Assembly: GCA_036380355.1 (NCBI GenBank)
Contig: DASVEW010000002.1
Coordinates: 1 to 64,000 of the forward strand
Direction: 5' to 3'
DNA length: 64,000 nt
Source of the DNA: JACDAN01 sp036380355
GTDB taxonomy: Bacteria; Actinomycetota; Thermoleophilia; Gaiellales; Gaiellaceae
Position numbers and translations under genes: made by a program. Shown here one piece after another: positions 9,311 through 18,067 of this stretch. Under the pieces are notes generated by a model, which did not search any database, had not been told where the DNA came from, and was given only the letters and a program-made list of their open reading frames with translations. Position 1 is the stretch's first letter. The number at the start of each line of letters is the position of its first letter.

Positions 9311-11250
9311 GGCGTGGGCGGCGGCGGCTCGATCTCCTCGAACCGGCCGACGTAGATGATCACCTGCGAGCCGGGCTCGGCCTGCCCGCCCGGCGCCGGC
9401 GTCTGGGTGATGACGACGCCTTCCTCGTCGGGATTCGTCGTCGGCGTGTCGCGGACCAGCACGGCCCAGCCCTCGTTCTCCAGGGTCGCCCGTGCGTTGG
9501 CCTCCTCGTCGCCGACCACGTCCGGAACGGCCGTCGTCGTCCTTCCGGACGAGACGTTCAGCGTCACCCGGGTCCCCGGCGGGGCGAGCGTGCCGGCCCC
9601 CGGGCTCATGCCGACGACCGTGCCCGCCGGCTCGGAGGCTTCGACGTCACGCCGGACCGGCGCAAAGCCGGCCTCGCGCAGCGTCGCCGCCGCGTCGTCG
9701 AACGACCGGCCGACCACGTTGGGCAGCCCTCGTTGCTGCGGCCCCTTGGAGACGTTCAGCCGCACGTCGGTGCCCTCGACGATGCTCGTGCCGCCCTTCG
9801 GATCCTGGGCGATGACGGTCCCTTCGGGCTCGTCCGAGAAGATGTCGACCACCCTCGGAACGAGTCCGGCCGCGCGCAGGGTCGCCACCGCGTCCGACTC
9901 GCGCGCGCCCACCACCTCCGGCACCTGCACCCGCGGCTTGCCGGTCGAGACGAAGTAGCGGACGGCGTTGCCGCGCTGGATCCGCTCGCCCGCATCGGGC
10001 TCCTGGCGGATCACGATCCCCCGGGGAACGCTGTCGCTCGATTCCTGCCGCGGGACGGGTCGCAGCCCCGCGTTCTGGATGCGGTTCCTCGCGACCGGCG
10101 CACGGACGCCCTCGACGAACGGCACCGCGACCGGCTTCGTCTCGCTGATCTCGTCCTGGATCTGCTGCCAGACGTACACGCCGGCGACGAGCGCGCCGAC
10201 GAGGAGGAGCCCGGTGAGCAGCCAGGGCCAGAACGTGCGCCGGCGCCGCGGGGGCTCGTAGTCGTAGTAGTGCTGGTCCCTGTACGGGCGCGTCGGCGGC
10301 GGCGGAGCGACGACCGGGCGGCGAGAGACCATGGTCGGGGCCGACTCCGCGAGACCGGCGCCGGCCAGGACGGCCGTTGCGGCATCGGCCGTCTCCGCGG
10401 TCACGCCGCTTCCCGCCGCGACGCGGCCGAGCTCCCGGTCCATCTCCTCCGCGCTCTCGAAGCGCTCGGCGGGATCCTTGGCGAGCGCCCGCAGGACGAC
10501 CATGTCGAGGTCGACAGAAACCTCCGGGCGAAGGGCCGACGGCGGCTTCGGGATCTCGGAGAGGTGCTTCATCGCGATCTCGAGCGGCGTCTCGCCCGTG
10601 AACGGCAGCTTCCCGGTCAGCAGCTCGTAGAGGACGATGCCGACCGAATAGATGTCCGACCGCTGATCGACGGGCGCGCCGCGCGCCTGCTCGGGCGAGA
10701 GGTACTGGGCGGTGCCGACGATCGAGCCCGCCTCGGTCATCTGGCTCGCCGAGGTGCGCGAGATTCCGAAGTCGGTCACCTTGTAGCGCCGCTCCGAGCC
10801 GTCCGGCGCGAGCAGGACGTTGTGCGGCTTCACGTCCCGGTGCACGACGCCGCCGCGATGCGCGAACCCGAGCGCCCGGAGAATCTGGCGCGTGGCGTCG
10901 ATCGCCGCGTCGATCGGCAGAGCCCCCTCGGCGACGATGCGGTCCTTGAGACTCCGGCCCTCGAGATACTCCATCGCGATGTAGTAGGTGCCCTCGGCCT
11001 CGCCGCGGTCGTAGATGGAGACGATGTTCGGATGGGACAGGCCGGCGGCGTTCTTCGCCTCCCGGCGGAAGCGCTCGACGAACGAGTCGTCGCTCGCATG
11101 GCGGTCGTTGAGGATCTTGATCGCGACGAGGCGACCGAGCTCCTCGTCCTCGGCGAGATAGACGTTCGCCATGCCGCCCGAGCCCAGCCGCCGGACGATG
11201 CGGTACCGCCCGTCGAAGAGCGTGTTGATCAGGGTGTCGGAAACGGCCAT
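9307..11250 (-). CDS. pknB: PknB-type Ser/Thr protein kinase with four PASTA domains
   Basis: 647 aa. Kinase domain 14-275 with GSGGMANVY, K45, HRDVKPHN (137-144) and DFG (160-162). A Pro/Tyr-rich juxtamembrane stretch precedes one membrane helix (about 340-361), then four PASTA repeats (about 373-440, 441-508, 509-575, 576-640), each with a P-x-V-x-G start and a GTxVxxxVS-type end. PASTA domains sense muropeptides or lipid II in the PknB/PrkC family and control growth and division. The ATG at 11250 is 4 nt from the end of pbpA. A short poly-proline tail closes the protein. Confidence 0.95.
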   Translation of the reverse strand: MAVSDTLINTLFDGRYRIVRRLGSGGMANVYLAEDEELGRLVAIKILNDRHASDDSFVERFRREAKNAAGLSHPNIVSIYDRGEAEGTYYIAMEYLEGRSLKDRIVAEGALPIDAAIDATRQILRALGFAHRGGVVHRDVKPHNVLLAPDGSERRYKVTDFGISRTSASQMTEAGSIVGTAQYLSPEQARGAPVDQRSDIYSVGIVLYELLTGKLPFTGETPLEIAMKHLSEIPKPPSALRPEVSVDLDMVVLRALAKDPAERFESAEEMDRELGRVAAGSGVTAETADAATAVLAGAGLAESAPTMVSRRPVVAPPPPTRPYRDQHYYDYEPPRRRRTFWPWLLTGLLLVGALVAGVYVWQQIQDEISETKPVAVPFVEGVRAPVARNRIQNAGLRPVPRQESSDSVPRGIVIRQEPDAGERIQRGNAVRYFVSTGKPRVQVPEVVGARESDAVATLRAAGLVPRVVDIFSDEPEGTVIAQDPKGGTSIVEGTDVRLNVSKGPQQRGLPNVVGRSFDDAAATLREAGFAPVRRDVEASEPAGTVVGMSPGAGTLAPPGTRVTLNVSSGRTTTAVPDVVGDEEANARATLENEGWAVLVRDTPTTNPDEEGVVITQTPAPGGQAEPGSQVIIYVGRFEEIEPPPPTP

Positions 11251-11254
11251 GTAG

Positions 11255-12745
11255 CTAACGCTCCGAAGCTTCCGAGTTCGACGGGACACGTAGGAGCGCC
11301 TGCATGATCTGCTTCGCGATCGGCGCCGCGACGCTCCCGCCCGTGCCGCTCTGGTTCTGGAGGTAGACCGCGACCGCGACACGCGGGCGCTCGACCGGAG
11401 CGAAGGCGATAAACCCGGCGACGTTTCTGCCGAAGCGGCCCGTCTCGGCCGTTCCGGTCTTGCCCGCGACCCGCACGCCGGGGATCTGCGCGGCCGTGCC
11501 CGTCCCGCCCGAGACGACGCCCTCCATCATCGCCGTCAGGTCGCGGGCCGTCTGCTCCTTGATGGCGCGGCGCAGCTCGTCGGGGCGCATCCGCTGCACG
11601 ATCGAGCCGTCCGGAGCCCGGACGCGGTCGGTCAGGTAGGGCTCCATCACGACGCCGCCGTTCGCCACGCCCGCGGCCACCATCGCCATCTGCATCGGGG
11701 TCACCAGCATCCGCTCCTGGCCGAACGCGAGCCGCCCCGGGTCGGCGCGGCCCTCCTGCGACTCGGGGAGCAGCCGGCCGCCCTGGTAGAGGCCGCTCGG
11801 CGCCCGCTCGTCCGACGGCAGGTCGACCGGGGGGTCCTCGTAGAACCCGAACCGGCGCGCGTAGTCGAGAATGACGCCCGGGCCGAGCTCCTTCCCCATC
11901 TCGCAGAACGACGAGTTGATGGAGTTCACGAGCGCCTGGGAGAAGCTCACGCGGCCAAACGGCCTCGACGTGTCGTAGTTGTTCACGCGCTGCCCGTACT
12001 CGATGCAGTAGCCCGGGTCGACGAAGCTGGAGTCGGGCGAGTACCGGCCCGAGTCGAGCGCCGCCGCCGCCGTCACGACCTTGAACGTCGAGCCCGGGAT
12101 GAAGAGCCCCGACGTGCCGCGGTTGAGCAGCGGCGCGATCGGGCACGCCCCGCGGCCACGCTGGACGGCCGCGAAGTTCCGCTCGACGAGGTTCGGGTCG
12201 AAGCTCGGGCTCGAGGCGAGCACGAGCACCTTGCCCGTGGACGGCTCCAGTGCGACCGCGGCGCCGCACTGGCCGCCGAGCGCTCGCAGCGCCACCTGCT
12301 GGGCCCGCCAGCGGATGGTCGTGATGATGTCGTTCCCTTCGATCGTCTTCCCGCGCAGCTCGTCGAGCGTCGTGTCGAGCACCGTGCTCAGGTTCCGGTT
12401 GGCCCCGGTCAGGAAGTCGTTGCGCGACCGCTCGAGGCCGGTTCGGGACCGGGCGCGGGTCGCGTACCCGACAGCGTGCGCCGTCAGCTCGCCCTTCGGG
12501 TAGCGCCGGAGGTAGAACGTCTGCCCGGCGACGCGCCGCTGGCGATTCACCGCGAGCCGCGTCACGCCGTCGCCGGCGTAGATCAGCCCGCGCTTGATCG
12601 TGAACTGGGCCACGACCTTGATCGCGTTGTCCTGGCGCTCCGAGAGGCTCGGAGCCGCCCAGGCCTGCCAGTACGTCGTGCCGACGATCAGGGACGTGAC
12701 GAGCACGAGACCGGCGACGGCCAGACGCGAGATCTGCTGGTTCAA
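11255..12745 (-). CDS. pbpA: Penicillin-binding protein, class B transpeptidase (PbpA)
   Basis: 496 aa. An N-terminal signal anchor (about 8-28) precedes the dimerisation region and the transpeptidase domain. Active-site motifs: S219-T-F-K222 (STFK, nucleophile Ser219), S275-I-N277 (SIN) and K429-TGT. Cross-links peptidoglycan in the periplasm. It follows ftsW/rodA, its presumed glycosyltransferase partner, as in mycobacteria, but 164 bp holding a long palindrome separate them, whereas other genes of this operon overlap or nearly touch. The start at 12745 coincides with one end of that palindrome. Confidence 0.95.
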   Translation of the reverse strand: MNQQISRLAVAGLVLVTSLIVGTTYWQAWAAPSLSERQDNAIKVVAQFTIKRGLIYAGDGVTRLAVNRQRRVAGQTFYLRRYPKGELTAHAVGYATRARSRTGLERSRNDFLTGANRNLSTVLDTTLDELRGKTIEGNDIITTIRWRAQQVALRALGGQCGAAVALEPSTGKVLVLASSPSFDPNLVERNFAAVQRGRGACPIAPLLNRGTSGLFIPGSTFKVVTAAAALDSGRYSPDSSFVDPGYCIEYGQRVNNYDTSRPFGRVSFSQALVNSINSSFCEMGKELGPGVILDYARRFGFYEDPPVDLPSDERAPSGLYQGGRLLPESQEGRADPGRLAFGQERMLVTPMQMAMVAAGVANGGVVMEPYLTDRVRAPDGSIVQRMRPDELRRAIKEQTARDLTAMMEGVVSGGTGTAAQIPGVRVAGKTGTAETGRFGRNVAGFIAFAPVERPRVAVAVYLQNQSGTGGSVAAPIAKQIMQALLRVPSNSEASER

Positions 12746-12906
12746 CGGTCACCGTCCAGACAGATCGTGCGTCCCGGCCGTGAAACCGCCGCGTCGCAAG
12801 GACGCAGCCTGCGTTCGTAGCCGGAGGCTACGGGCGTAGGTGAGGACGCCGCGAGGCGGATGGTTGCAGCGCGCCGGGGCGTGCGAGGTGGCTGGATGGG
12901 GGCCGT
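12745..12906. repeat. Long imperfect palindrome, copy B (about 162 bp)
   Basis: Fills the space between ftsW/rodA and pbpA. The central stem is CCTGCGTTCGTAGCC (12808-12822) with GGCTACGGGCGTAGG (12826-12840) around loop GGA. GGACGCAG is at 12800-12807 and TGAGGACG at 12841-12848. Outer arms pair imperfectly from ACGG (12745) to CCGT (12903-12906). It lies inside an operon in the orientation opposite to transcription, so it may lower or time pbpA expression. Confidence 0.78.
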
Positions 12907-12909
12907 CAT

Positions 12910-14178
12910 CTACGTCGCGCCCATCCGCTGGTTCGCCCGGTTCGAGACGAGGAGCAGCCCGGCGAGCAGCACGAAGTTCGCCACGATGCTCGACCCGCCG
13001 TAGCTGACGAACGGAAGCGTGATCCCGGTCAGCGGGATGATCCGGAGGATCCCGCCGACGATGATGAACGTCTGCAGCGTGAAGCAGAACGTCAGTCCAG
13101 CGGCGAGCAGCTTGGAGAAGCCGTCCTGGGCCAGCATCGCGATCCGGAAGCCGCGGGCCGCGAACAGCATGTAGACGAGCAGGAACGCCGAGATCCCGAT
13201 GAGCCCCAGCTCCTGCGCGAGCGCGGAAAAGATGAAGTCGGTGCTCACGTACGGGATCAGCTGGTTGCCGTCGGCGTCCGTGAAGGTCCCCTGGCCGAAG
13301 CCGGTGCCGCCGAAGTTCCCGTTCGCGATCGAGTAGATCGACTGGATCGTCTGGTAGCCGCCGCCGTCGGCGTCGCTCCACGGGTCGAGCCACATCCGCA
13401 CGCGCTCCGCGACCCGCCCGACCTGCGTGTAGACGAGGGCGGCCCCGCCCACGAACATCGCGGTGCCCGCGGCGACGAACCAGATCTGCGCCGTCGCCAC
13501 GTAGAGCATCGCCAGGAAGATCCCGAAGTAGAGGAGCCCGCCGCCGAGATCGTTCGTCAGCACGAGGACGGCCATCGCGCCGCCCCAGATCAGGAGCAGC
13601 GGGCCGAGGTCCTTGAGGCGCGCCTGCGCCAGCACCTCGCGCTTCTCGCGCAGGTAGCCGGCAACGAAGACGATCAGGCAGATCTTCGCGAACTCGCCGG
13701 GCTGGAACCGCACCGGGCCCAGCTCGACCCAGAGGCGCGCGCCGTTCACCATCCTCCCGATCACCGGCATCGCCGGTAGCGCGAGGAGCACGAGCGCGCC
13801 GAGGCCGAACAGATACTTGTAGCTCTCGAGCCGCCGGTAGTCGCGGCGCAGGGCGAGCAGGGTCCCGGCGAAGGCGGCCAGGCCGATGACGATCCAGAGG
13901 CCTTGCTTGAACGCCTCGTCCTCGTCCAGCCGGTAGATCTCGGTCAGGCCGATGCCGGTCAGAAGCCCGGCCATCGGCAGGAGATACGGGTCCGCGTGAG
14001 GCACGGCGATTCGGGTGACGACGTGGGCGGCCACGTAGAGGCCGAGGAAGAAGAGCGCGTAGGAGAGCGAGCCGGTGCTGACCACCTCCTGCCGCGCGAT
14101 GTAGACGCTCGCGAACGCCGTCCCGACGATCGTGCCGACCACGATGAGACTGAAGAGCTCGCGGGTCCTGGCGCTCAT
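12910..14178 (-). CDS. rodA: SEDS-family peptidoglycan glycosyltransferase (FtsW/RodA)
   Basis: 422-aa polytopic protein with about ten membrane helices. SEDS hallmarks: NGARLWVELGPVRFQPGEFAK, YQTIQSIYSIANG...GTGFGQG, STDFIFSALAQELG, and the terminal PFVSYGGSSIVANF. It polymerises lipid II together with the adjacent class B PBP. The ATG at 14178 overlaps the pstP stop as ATGA; an upstream ATG at 14196 would extend into pstP and is less likely. Position in the fhaA-pstP-pbpA cluster favours the RodA (elongation) role over FtsW, by analogy with mycobacteria. Confidence 0.92.
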   Translation of the reverse strand: MSARTRELFSLIVVGTIVGTAFASVYIARQEVVSTGSLSYALFFLGLYVAAHVVTRIAVPHADPYLLPMAGLLTGIGLTEIYRLDEDEAFKQGLWIVIGLAAFAGTLLALRRDYRRLESYKYLFGLGALVLLALPAMPVIGRMVNGARLWVELGPVRFQPGEFAKICLIVFVAGYLREKREVLAQARLKDLGPLLLIWGGAMAVLVLTNDLGGGLLYFGIFLAMLYVATAQIWFVAAGTAMFVGGAALVYTQVGRVAERVRMWLDPWSDADGGGYQTIQSIYSIANGNFGGTGFGQGTFTDADGNQLIPYVSTDFIFSALAQELGLIGISAFLLVYMLFAARGFRIAMLAQDGFSKLLAAGLTFCFTLQTFIIVGGILRIIPLTGITLPFVSYGGSSIVANFVLLAGLLLVSNRANQRMGAT

Positions 14179-15110
14179 GCGTTGTCCAGGAGCCACAGGA
14201 TCGCCGCCGCGGCGATCAGCAACGCCGCCAGCCCGGAGACGATCGGCAGCGCTCGGCCGCGGCGCTTGGAGGGCGCAGCCTCCTCGGCGTCCTCGGGAGC
14301 GACGACGGACGCGTCCACCGCGGGAATCGCATCCACGCCCGACAGCGTGTCTTCGTCGTCCGCCCGCACCGCAGCGGCCTGCTCCGTCACCGCCGTGTCG
14401 CTCGTGTCGCCGCCGACCTCGAAGAAGACGACTGTGATGTTGTCCTCGCCTCCGACCCGGTTCGCCGCACCGACGAGCGCCCTGGCTGCCTCGTCGAGAT
14501 CTCCGCGGTGCCTCTCGATAGCGTCGATGATCGTCCGGTCGTCGACCATGTCGGTGAGGCCGTCGGAGCAGATGAGGAAGAGGTCGCCCTCGGCCGGCTC
14601 GATATCGAACGTGTCGACGTCGACGTCGGGCTCGGTACCGACGGCGCGGGTGATCACGGAGCGCTGTGGATGCGCCTCGGCCTCCTCCGGCGTCAGCTTC
14701 CCGCTGCGCACGAGCTCGGCGACCAGCGAGTGGTCGTCCGTCAGCTGCTCGATCGCGCCGTCGCGGATGAGATAGGCCCGCGAGTCGCCCACGTGCCCGA
14801 AGACGACGCGGTTCTGCTCGACGAGAGCGACGGTCATCGTCGTCCCCATGCCGGAGGCTTCGCGATCCTCGTTCGCCCGGCGGAAGACTCGCCTATTGGC
14901 CTCCTGGATCAGCGACGTGACGCGCTCCTCGCCGCTGGCGCCGTCGCCGCCGCCCTCCTTGAGGGCCCCGGCCGCGAGCCCGGAAGCGACCTCGCCGGCC
15001 TTCGCGCCGCCCATTCCGTCCGCCACGGCGAAGAGCGGCGGCTCGACAACGTAGGTGTCCTCGTTGTGGCGCCGCTTGCGCCCCGGGTGGGTGGCAACGC
15101 CGATGTTCAC
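14175..15110 (-). CDS. pstP: PP2C-type Ser/Thr phosphatase (PstP-like)
   Basis: 311 aa. Cytosolic PPM phosphatase with metal-binding signatures RRHNED (13-18), VADGMGG (29-35), GTTMTVAL, GHVGDSRAYL, DHSLV, CSDGLTDMV and GGEDNITVV. A single C-terminal helix (about 288-308) anchors it to the membrane, with only a short tail outside; mycobacterial PstP has a larger extracellular part. It should reverse phosphorylation by the kinases encoded beside it, including of the FHA proteins. Starts and stops overlap both neighbours. Confidence 0.94.
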   Translation of the reverse strand: MNIGVATHPGRKRRHNEDTYVVEPPLFAVADGMGGAKAGEVASGLAAGALKEGGGDGASGEERVTSLIQEANRRVFRRANEDREASGMGTTMTVALVEQNRVVFGHVGDSRAYLIRDGAIEQLTDDHSLVAELVRSGKLTPEEAEAHPQRSVITRAVGTEPDVDVDTFDIEPAEGDLFLICSDGLTDMVDDRTIIDAIERHRGDLDEAARALVGAANRVGGEDNITVVFFEVGGDTSDTAVTEQAAAVRADDEDTLSGVDAIPAVDASVVAPEDAEEAAPSKRRGRALPIVSGLAALLIAAAAILWLLDNA

Positions 15111-15589
15111 GGCTCGAACCTCAGGTCCGTGTCGCCGACGCGGATGACGTCGCCGGGGGTCAGCTTCCTCGGGCCGTCGAGCTTGATGCCGTTCACGAAG
15201 GTGCCGTTCGTGGAGCCGACGTCCTCGACCCAGACCCCGTCGCGCTTGGGTTCCACACGGGCGTGGTGCGCGGACGCGAACTCGTCGTCGCCGAGGTCCA
15301 TGTCGTTGTCCGATGAGCGCCCGATCGTCACCGGCGCCGAGTCGAGCGTCCGCTCGGTGTCGACCTTCAGGGCCGGGCTCGCGAGCACGATCAGGCTCCC
15401 GGTCCGCGCGCGGGGCCCGAGCCCGGCGGCCGCTGCCTGCTGCGGCGCCAGGACGAAGCTCTCCTGCGGCAGGCGCACGTCCCGCGCCACCGTGCGGACG
15501 ATCCGCCAGATGAAGAGGTACAGCAGTACGAGGAACCCCACCTTCAGCCCGAGCAGAACCGCTTCGACCTCGATGTCGGCGACGATCAT
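15107..15589 (-). CDS. fhaB: FHA-domain protein FhaB (FipA-like)
   Basis: 160 aa: a membrane helix (about 8-30), a linker, then one forkhead-associated domain (about 85-158) with GRSSDNDMDL, SAHHARV and GSTNGTFVNG, the phosphothreonine-binding loops. In mycobacteria the homologue is phosphorylated by PknA/PknB and links division proteins to kinase signalling. Four-nt overlaps with fhaA and pstP show strict co-expression. Confidence 0.92.
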   Translation of the reverse strand: MIVADIEVEAVLLGLKVGFLVLLYLFIWRIVRTVARDVRLPQESFVLAPQQAAAAGLGPRARTGSLIVLASPALKVDTERTLDSAPVTIGRSSDNDMDLGDDEFASAHHARVEPKRDGVWVEDVGSTNGTFVNGIKLDGPRKLTPGDVIRVGDTDLRFEP

Positions 15590-16341
15590 TGGGGGCGCCT
15601 GAAGACGAGCTCAGTCGACCCGAGGGTGATCCGGTCCTCGTCGTCGAGCTTCGCCCGTTTCAGCGCGCGGCCATTGACCGCGACGCCGTTCGTGGAGTCG
15701 AGGTCGACGATCCAGAAGGTCGATCCCTCCTGGCGGATCTCTGCGTGCCGCCGCGAGATGTTCGGGTCGGCGACACGGATGTCGCTGTCCTTCGAGCGGC
15801 CGATGACGACGACCGACTTCTCCAGCGGATGCGGCGAGCCGTCCACGGTCAGCGTCGCGGGTTCCGGCTCCATCCCGAGCTCCTCGGCAGAGACGGCCTC
15901 CGTCTCCGACGGCGTCGCGCGGTAGATGCGCGTCGCGCCCGCCTCCAGGTCGGGCTCGGGGACCTCCTCGGGCAGCTCGCGCTGGATCATCCGGTTCGAG
16001 ATCCCGAACAGGCCGACCTCGAGGTCCTCGTCGGTCCGGAAGGACACCTGCGGACGGGAGAGCAGCTGGTAGCCCTCGCGGCGCCCGTGCTCGGCGAGGT
16101 ACTCCTCGAGCTCCTTGATCAGCGCGGGCTCGTAGCTCTCGAACTGCTCGCGGTCCCTGGGCGAGAGGTAGACGACGTACTCGTTCGGCGCGTAGATCTG
16201 CGAGACCGAGACCATCTTGTAGTCGTCCATCTCCTTCGCCAGCTTGCGCGCCAGCTCGACCGGTTGCACGTTGCGCCGGAAGGCGCGCCCGAACGCGCCT
16301 TCGAAGAGCGACTCGATCTTTTGCTCGATGGTCCTGAGCAC
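15586..16341 (-). CDS. fhaA: FHA-domain protein FhaA with DUF3662 domain
   Basis: 251 aa. The N-terminal DUF3662 domain (about 1-115; MLRTIEQKIESLFEGAFGRA, then PVELARKLAKEMDD) is the part that in mycobacterial FhaA contacts wall-synthesis partners. A linker leads to a C-terminal FHA domain (about 165-251) with GRSKDSDIRV, ISRRHAE and DSTNGVAVNG. The GTG at 16341 is preceded by AGGAGG with 10-nt spacing and matches the family N-terminus; longer readings run into the kinase gene in another frame. Confidence 0.92.
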   Translation of the reverse strand: MLRTIEQKIESLFEGAFGRAFRRNVQPVELARKLAKEMDDYKMVSVSQIYAPNEYVVYLSPRDREQFESYEPALIKELEEYLAEHGRREGYQLLSRPQVSFRTDEDLEVGLFGISNRMIQRELPEEVPEPDLEAGATRIYRATPSETEAVSAEELGMEPEPATLTVDGSPHPLEKSVVVIGRSKDSDIRVADPNISRRHAEIRQEGSTFWIVDLDSTNGVAVNGRALKRAKLDDEDRITLGSTELVFRRPQ

Positions 16342-16370
16342 CAGCGGCGACCCTCCTAGCGAGGGCGAGT

Positions 16371-17978
16371 TTAGCGGCGAAGCACCTCGGCTCTGACGGA
16401 GGCACCGATGCAACAGAGCCAGATTCCGGCCACCACGGGCAGCGCGTTCACGGCCTCGATCGGGAGCAGAAGAGCGGCGATCGCGGCCGCACCCAGGCCG
16501 GCGACGGGCCAGACCCCACGCTCGGCTGCCGGGGGCAGCAGCGCGGCGAGCACGGCGACGGCGGCGGCCGCGAGCAGGACCTCGGGCGTCGCGCCGAGCG
16601 AGCCGAGAAGCGCGGAGGCGACGGAGCCCGCAGCTTCGCTTCCGTGGACGCCCAGGGCGGCCGGCTCCCGGTCGCTGAGCGGGAGCGTCGCGCCGCCGAG
16701 GCCGGCGGCGATCGCGGCGAGCAGCACTCCGGCGGCGCCGAAGACGGCCCGCCAGACGGCACGTCCCACGGGCAGCAGCGCGGCGGGAAGCAGCATCACG
16801 AGCCCGACGGGGGCCAGGATCGCACCGGCGAGCGGGTAGAGCCCCTCCTCGGTCCGGTTCCACGTGGCCACGACCCAGGCGACTGCGAGCGCCGCGTAGA
16901 CGACGGCGAGGCCGAGAGAGACGTTGCCGAGCGGCAGGACGGCGAGCCCGAGCGCCGCGACGAGCCCGAGCCGGGGCCGTAAGACGGTGAGCGTCCCGGC
17001 GACTGCGGCGAGGCCCCAGCTCCAGCCGGCGGGATAGAACGGCAGCGTCGCCGCGGTCCAGGAGACATAGGCGACGGCCGCAGCTCCGGCGACGACGCGA
17101 CGGAGCGGAGGCGAGGAAACGGCGCGCGTCGCCCGAATCCGCTTGCGATCGCGCTGCTGCAGGGCGGTTCGGAGCCGATCGGCGAGCTGCACGGCCGTCG
17201 GCCGGCCTCCGGGGTCGACCGCCGCGGCGCGCGCGACCGCCTCCGTGAGCTGGCGGGGAAGGTCGGGCCGGACCGATTCGAGCGGCGGAGGCCCGACCTC
17301 GATCCGCCGCGCAGTCTCGATCGGGGAGGAGGCCCAGAACGGGTGGTACCCCGCGAGCGCCTCCCACAGGACGACGCCGACCGCCCAGATGTCCGCGGCG
17401 AACGACGCCTCCTCGCCGGCGAGCCGCTCGGGGGAGATGTACGCCAGCGTGCCGGGAACGTCGCCGGCCGCCGTCAGCGTCTCGGCCTCGGCGAACTGCG
17501 CCAGGCCGAAGTCGAGCAGCTTCACGGTCAGTTCGGGCGAGTCCGCGACCAGGACGTTCGTGGGCTTGACGTCGCGGTGGACGATCCCGTGCCTGTGCGC
17601 GTGGGCGAGCCCTTCCAGGATCTGCGCGGCCACCTCGACCACGGCCGCGTCGTTCAGCTCACCCGCCCGCATCCGGTCGCGAAGCGTGCGGCCCGGAACG
17701 TACTCGTAGGCGATGTAGACGTTCTGCTGGTCGCCGGCGAAGGCATAGGCGCGCAGGCAGCGCGGGTGGCGGAGGCGCGCGGCCGCCGACGCCTCCCGCT
17801 CCGCGCGGGTGTGGGCCTTCCCCTCGCGGGGGACGATCTTCAGCGCGACGTCGAGGCCGTTCCGCTCGTCTCGGGCGACCCAGACCGATCCCGAGCCCCC
17901 GCTTCCGAGCGGGCGCAGGGGCCGATACCGGTCGAGAACCAGTTCACTGGCAGGAAGAGACGCGACCGCGCCGGCCAT
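16371..17978 (-). CDS. Ser/Thr protein kinase fused to a multi-helix membrane domain
   Basis: 535 aa. The kinase domain (about 17-275) has GSGGSGSVW, K47, HRDVKPTN (134-141) and DFG (156-158), so it should be active. The remaining 250 residues are strongly hydrophobic, about eight to ten predicted helices, rather than one helix plus a sensor domain. It is the first gene of the wall-growth operon, where mycobacteria carry fhaA without a preceding kinase. The membrane domain matches nothing I recognise. It may sense a lipid or membrane state. Confidence 0.88.
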   Translation of the reverse strand: MAGAVASLPASELVLDRYRPLRPLGSGGSGSVWVARDERNGLDVALKIVPREGKAHTRAEREASAAARLRHPRCLRAYAFAGDQQNVYIAYEYVPGRTLRDRMRAGELNDAAVVEVAAQILEGLAHAHRHGIVHRDVKPTNVLVADSPELTVKLLDFGLAQFAEAETLTAAGDVPGTLAYISPERLAGEEASFAADIWAVGVVLWEALAGYHPFWASSPIETARRIEVGPPPLESVRPDLPRQLTEAVARAAAVDPGGRPTAVQLADRLRTALQQRDRKRIRATRAVSSPPLRRVVAGAAAVAYVSWTAATLPFYPAGWSWGLAAVAGTLTVLRPRLGLVAALGLAVLPLGNVSLGLAVVYAALAVAWVVATWNRTEEGLYPLAGAILAPVGLVMLLPAALLPVGRAVWRAVFGAAGVLLAAIAAGLGGATLPLSDREPAALGVHGSEAAGSVASALLGSLGATPEVLLAAAAVAVLAALLPPAAERGVWPVAGLGAAAIAALLLPIEAVNALPVVAGIWLCCIGASVRAEVLRR

Positions 17979-18067
17979 GTGCCATGGGGTTGGCGGCGGC
18001 CGGATGAACTCCTTTCACCGCCGATGCAGCCGTTACAGTGGACCAGCCGGAATCCCGGCCTGGCGCC

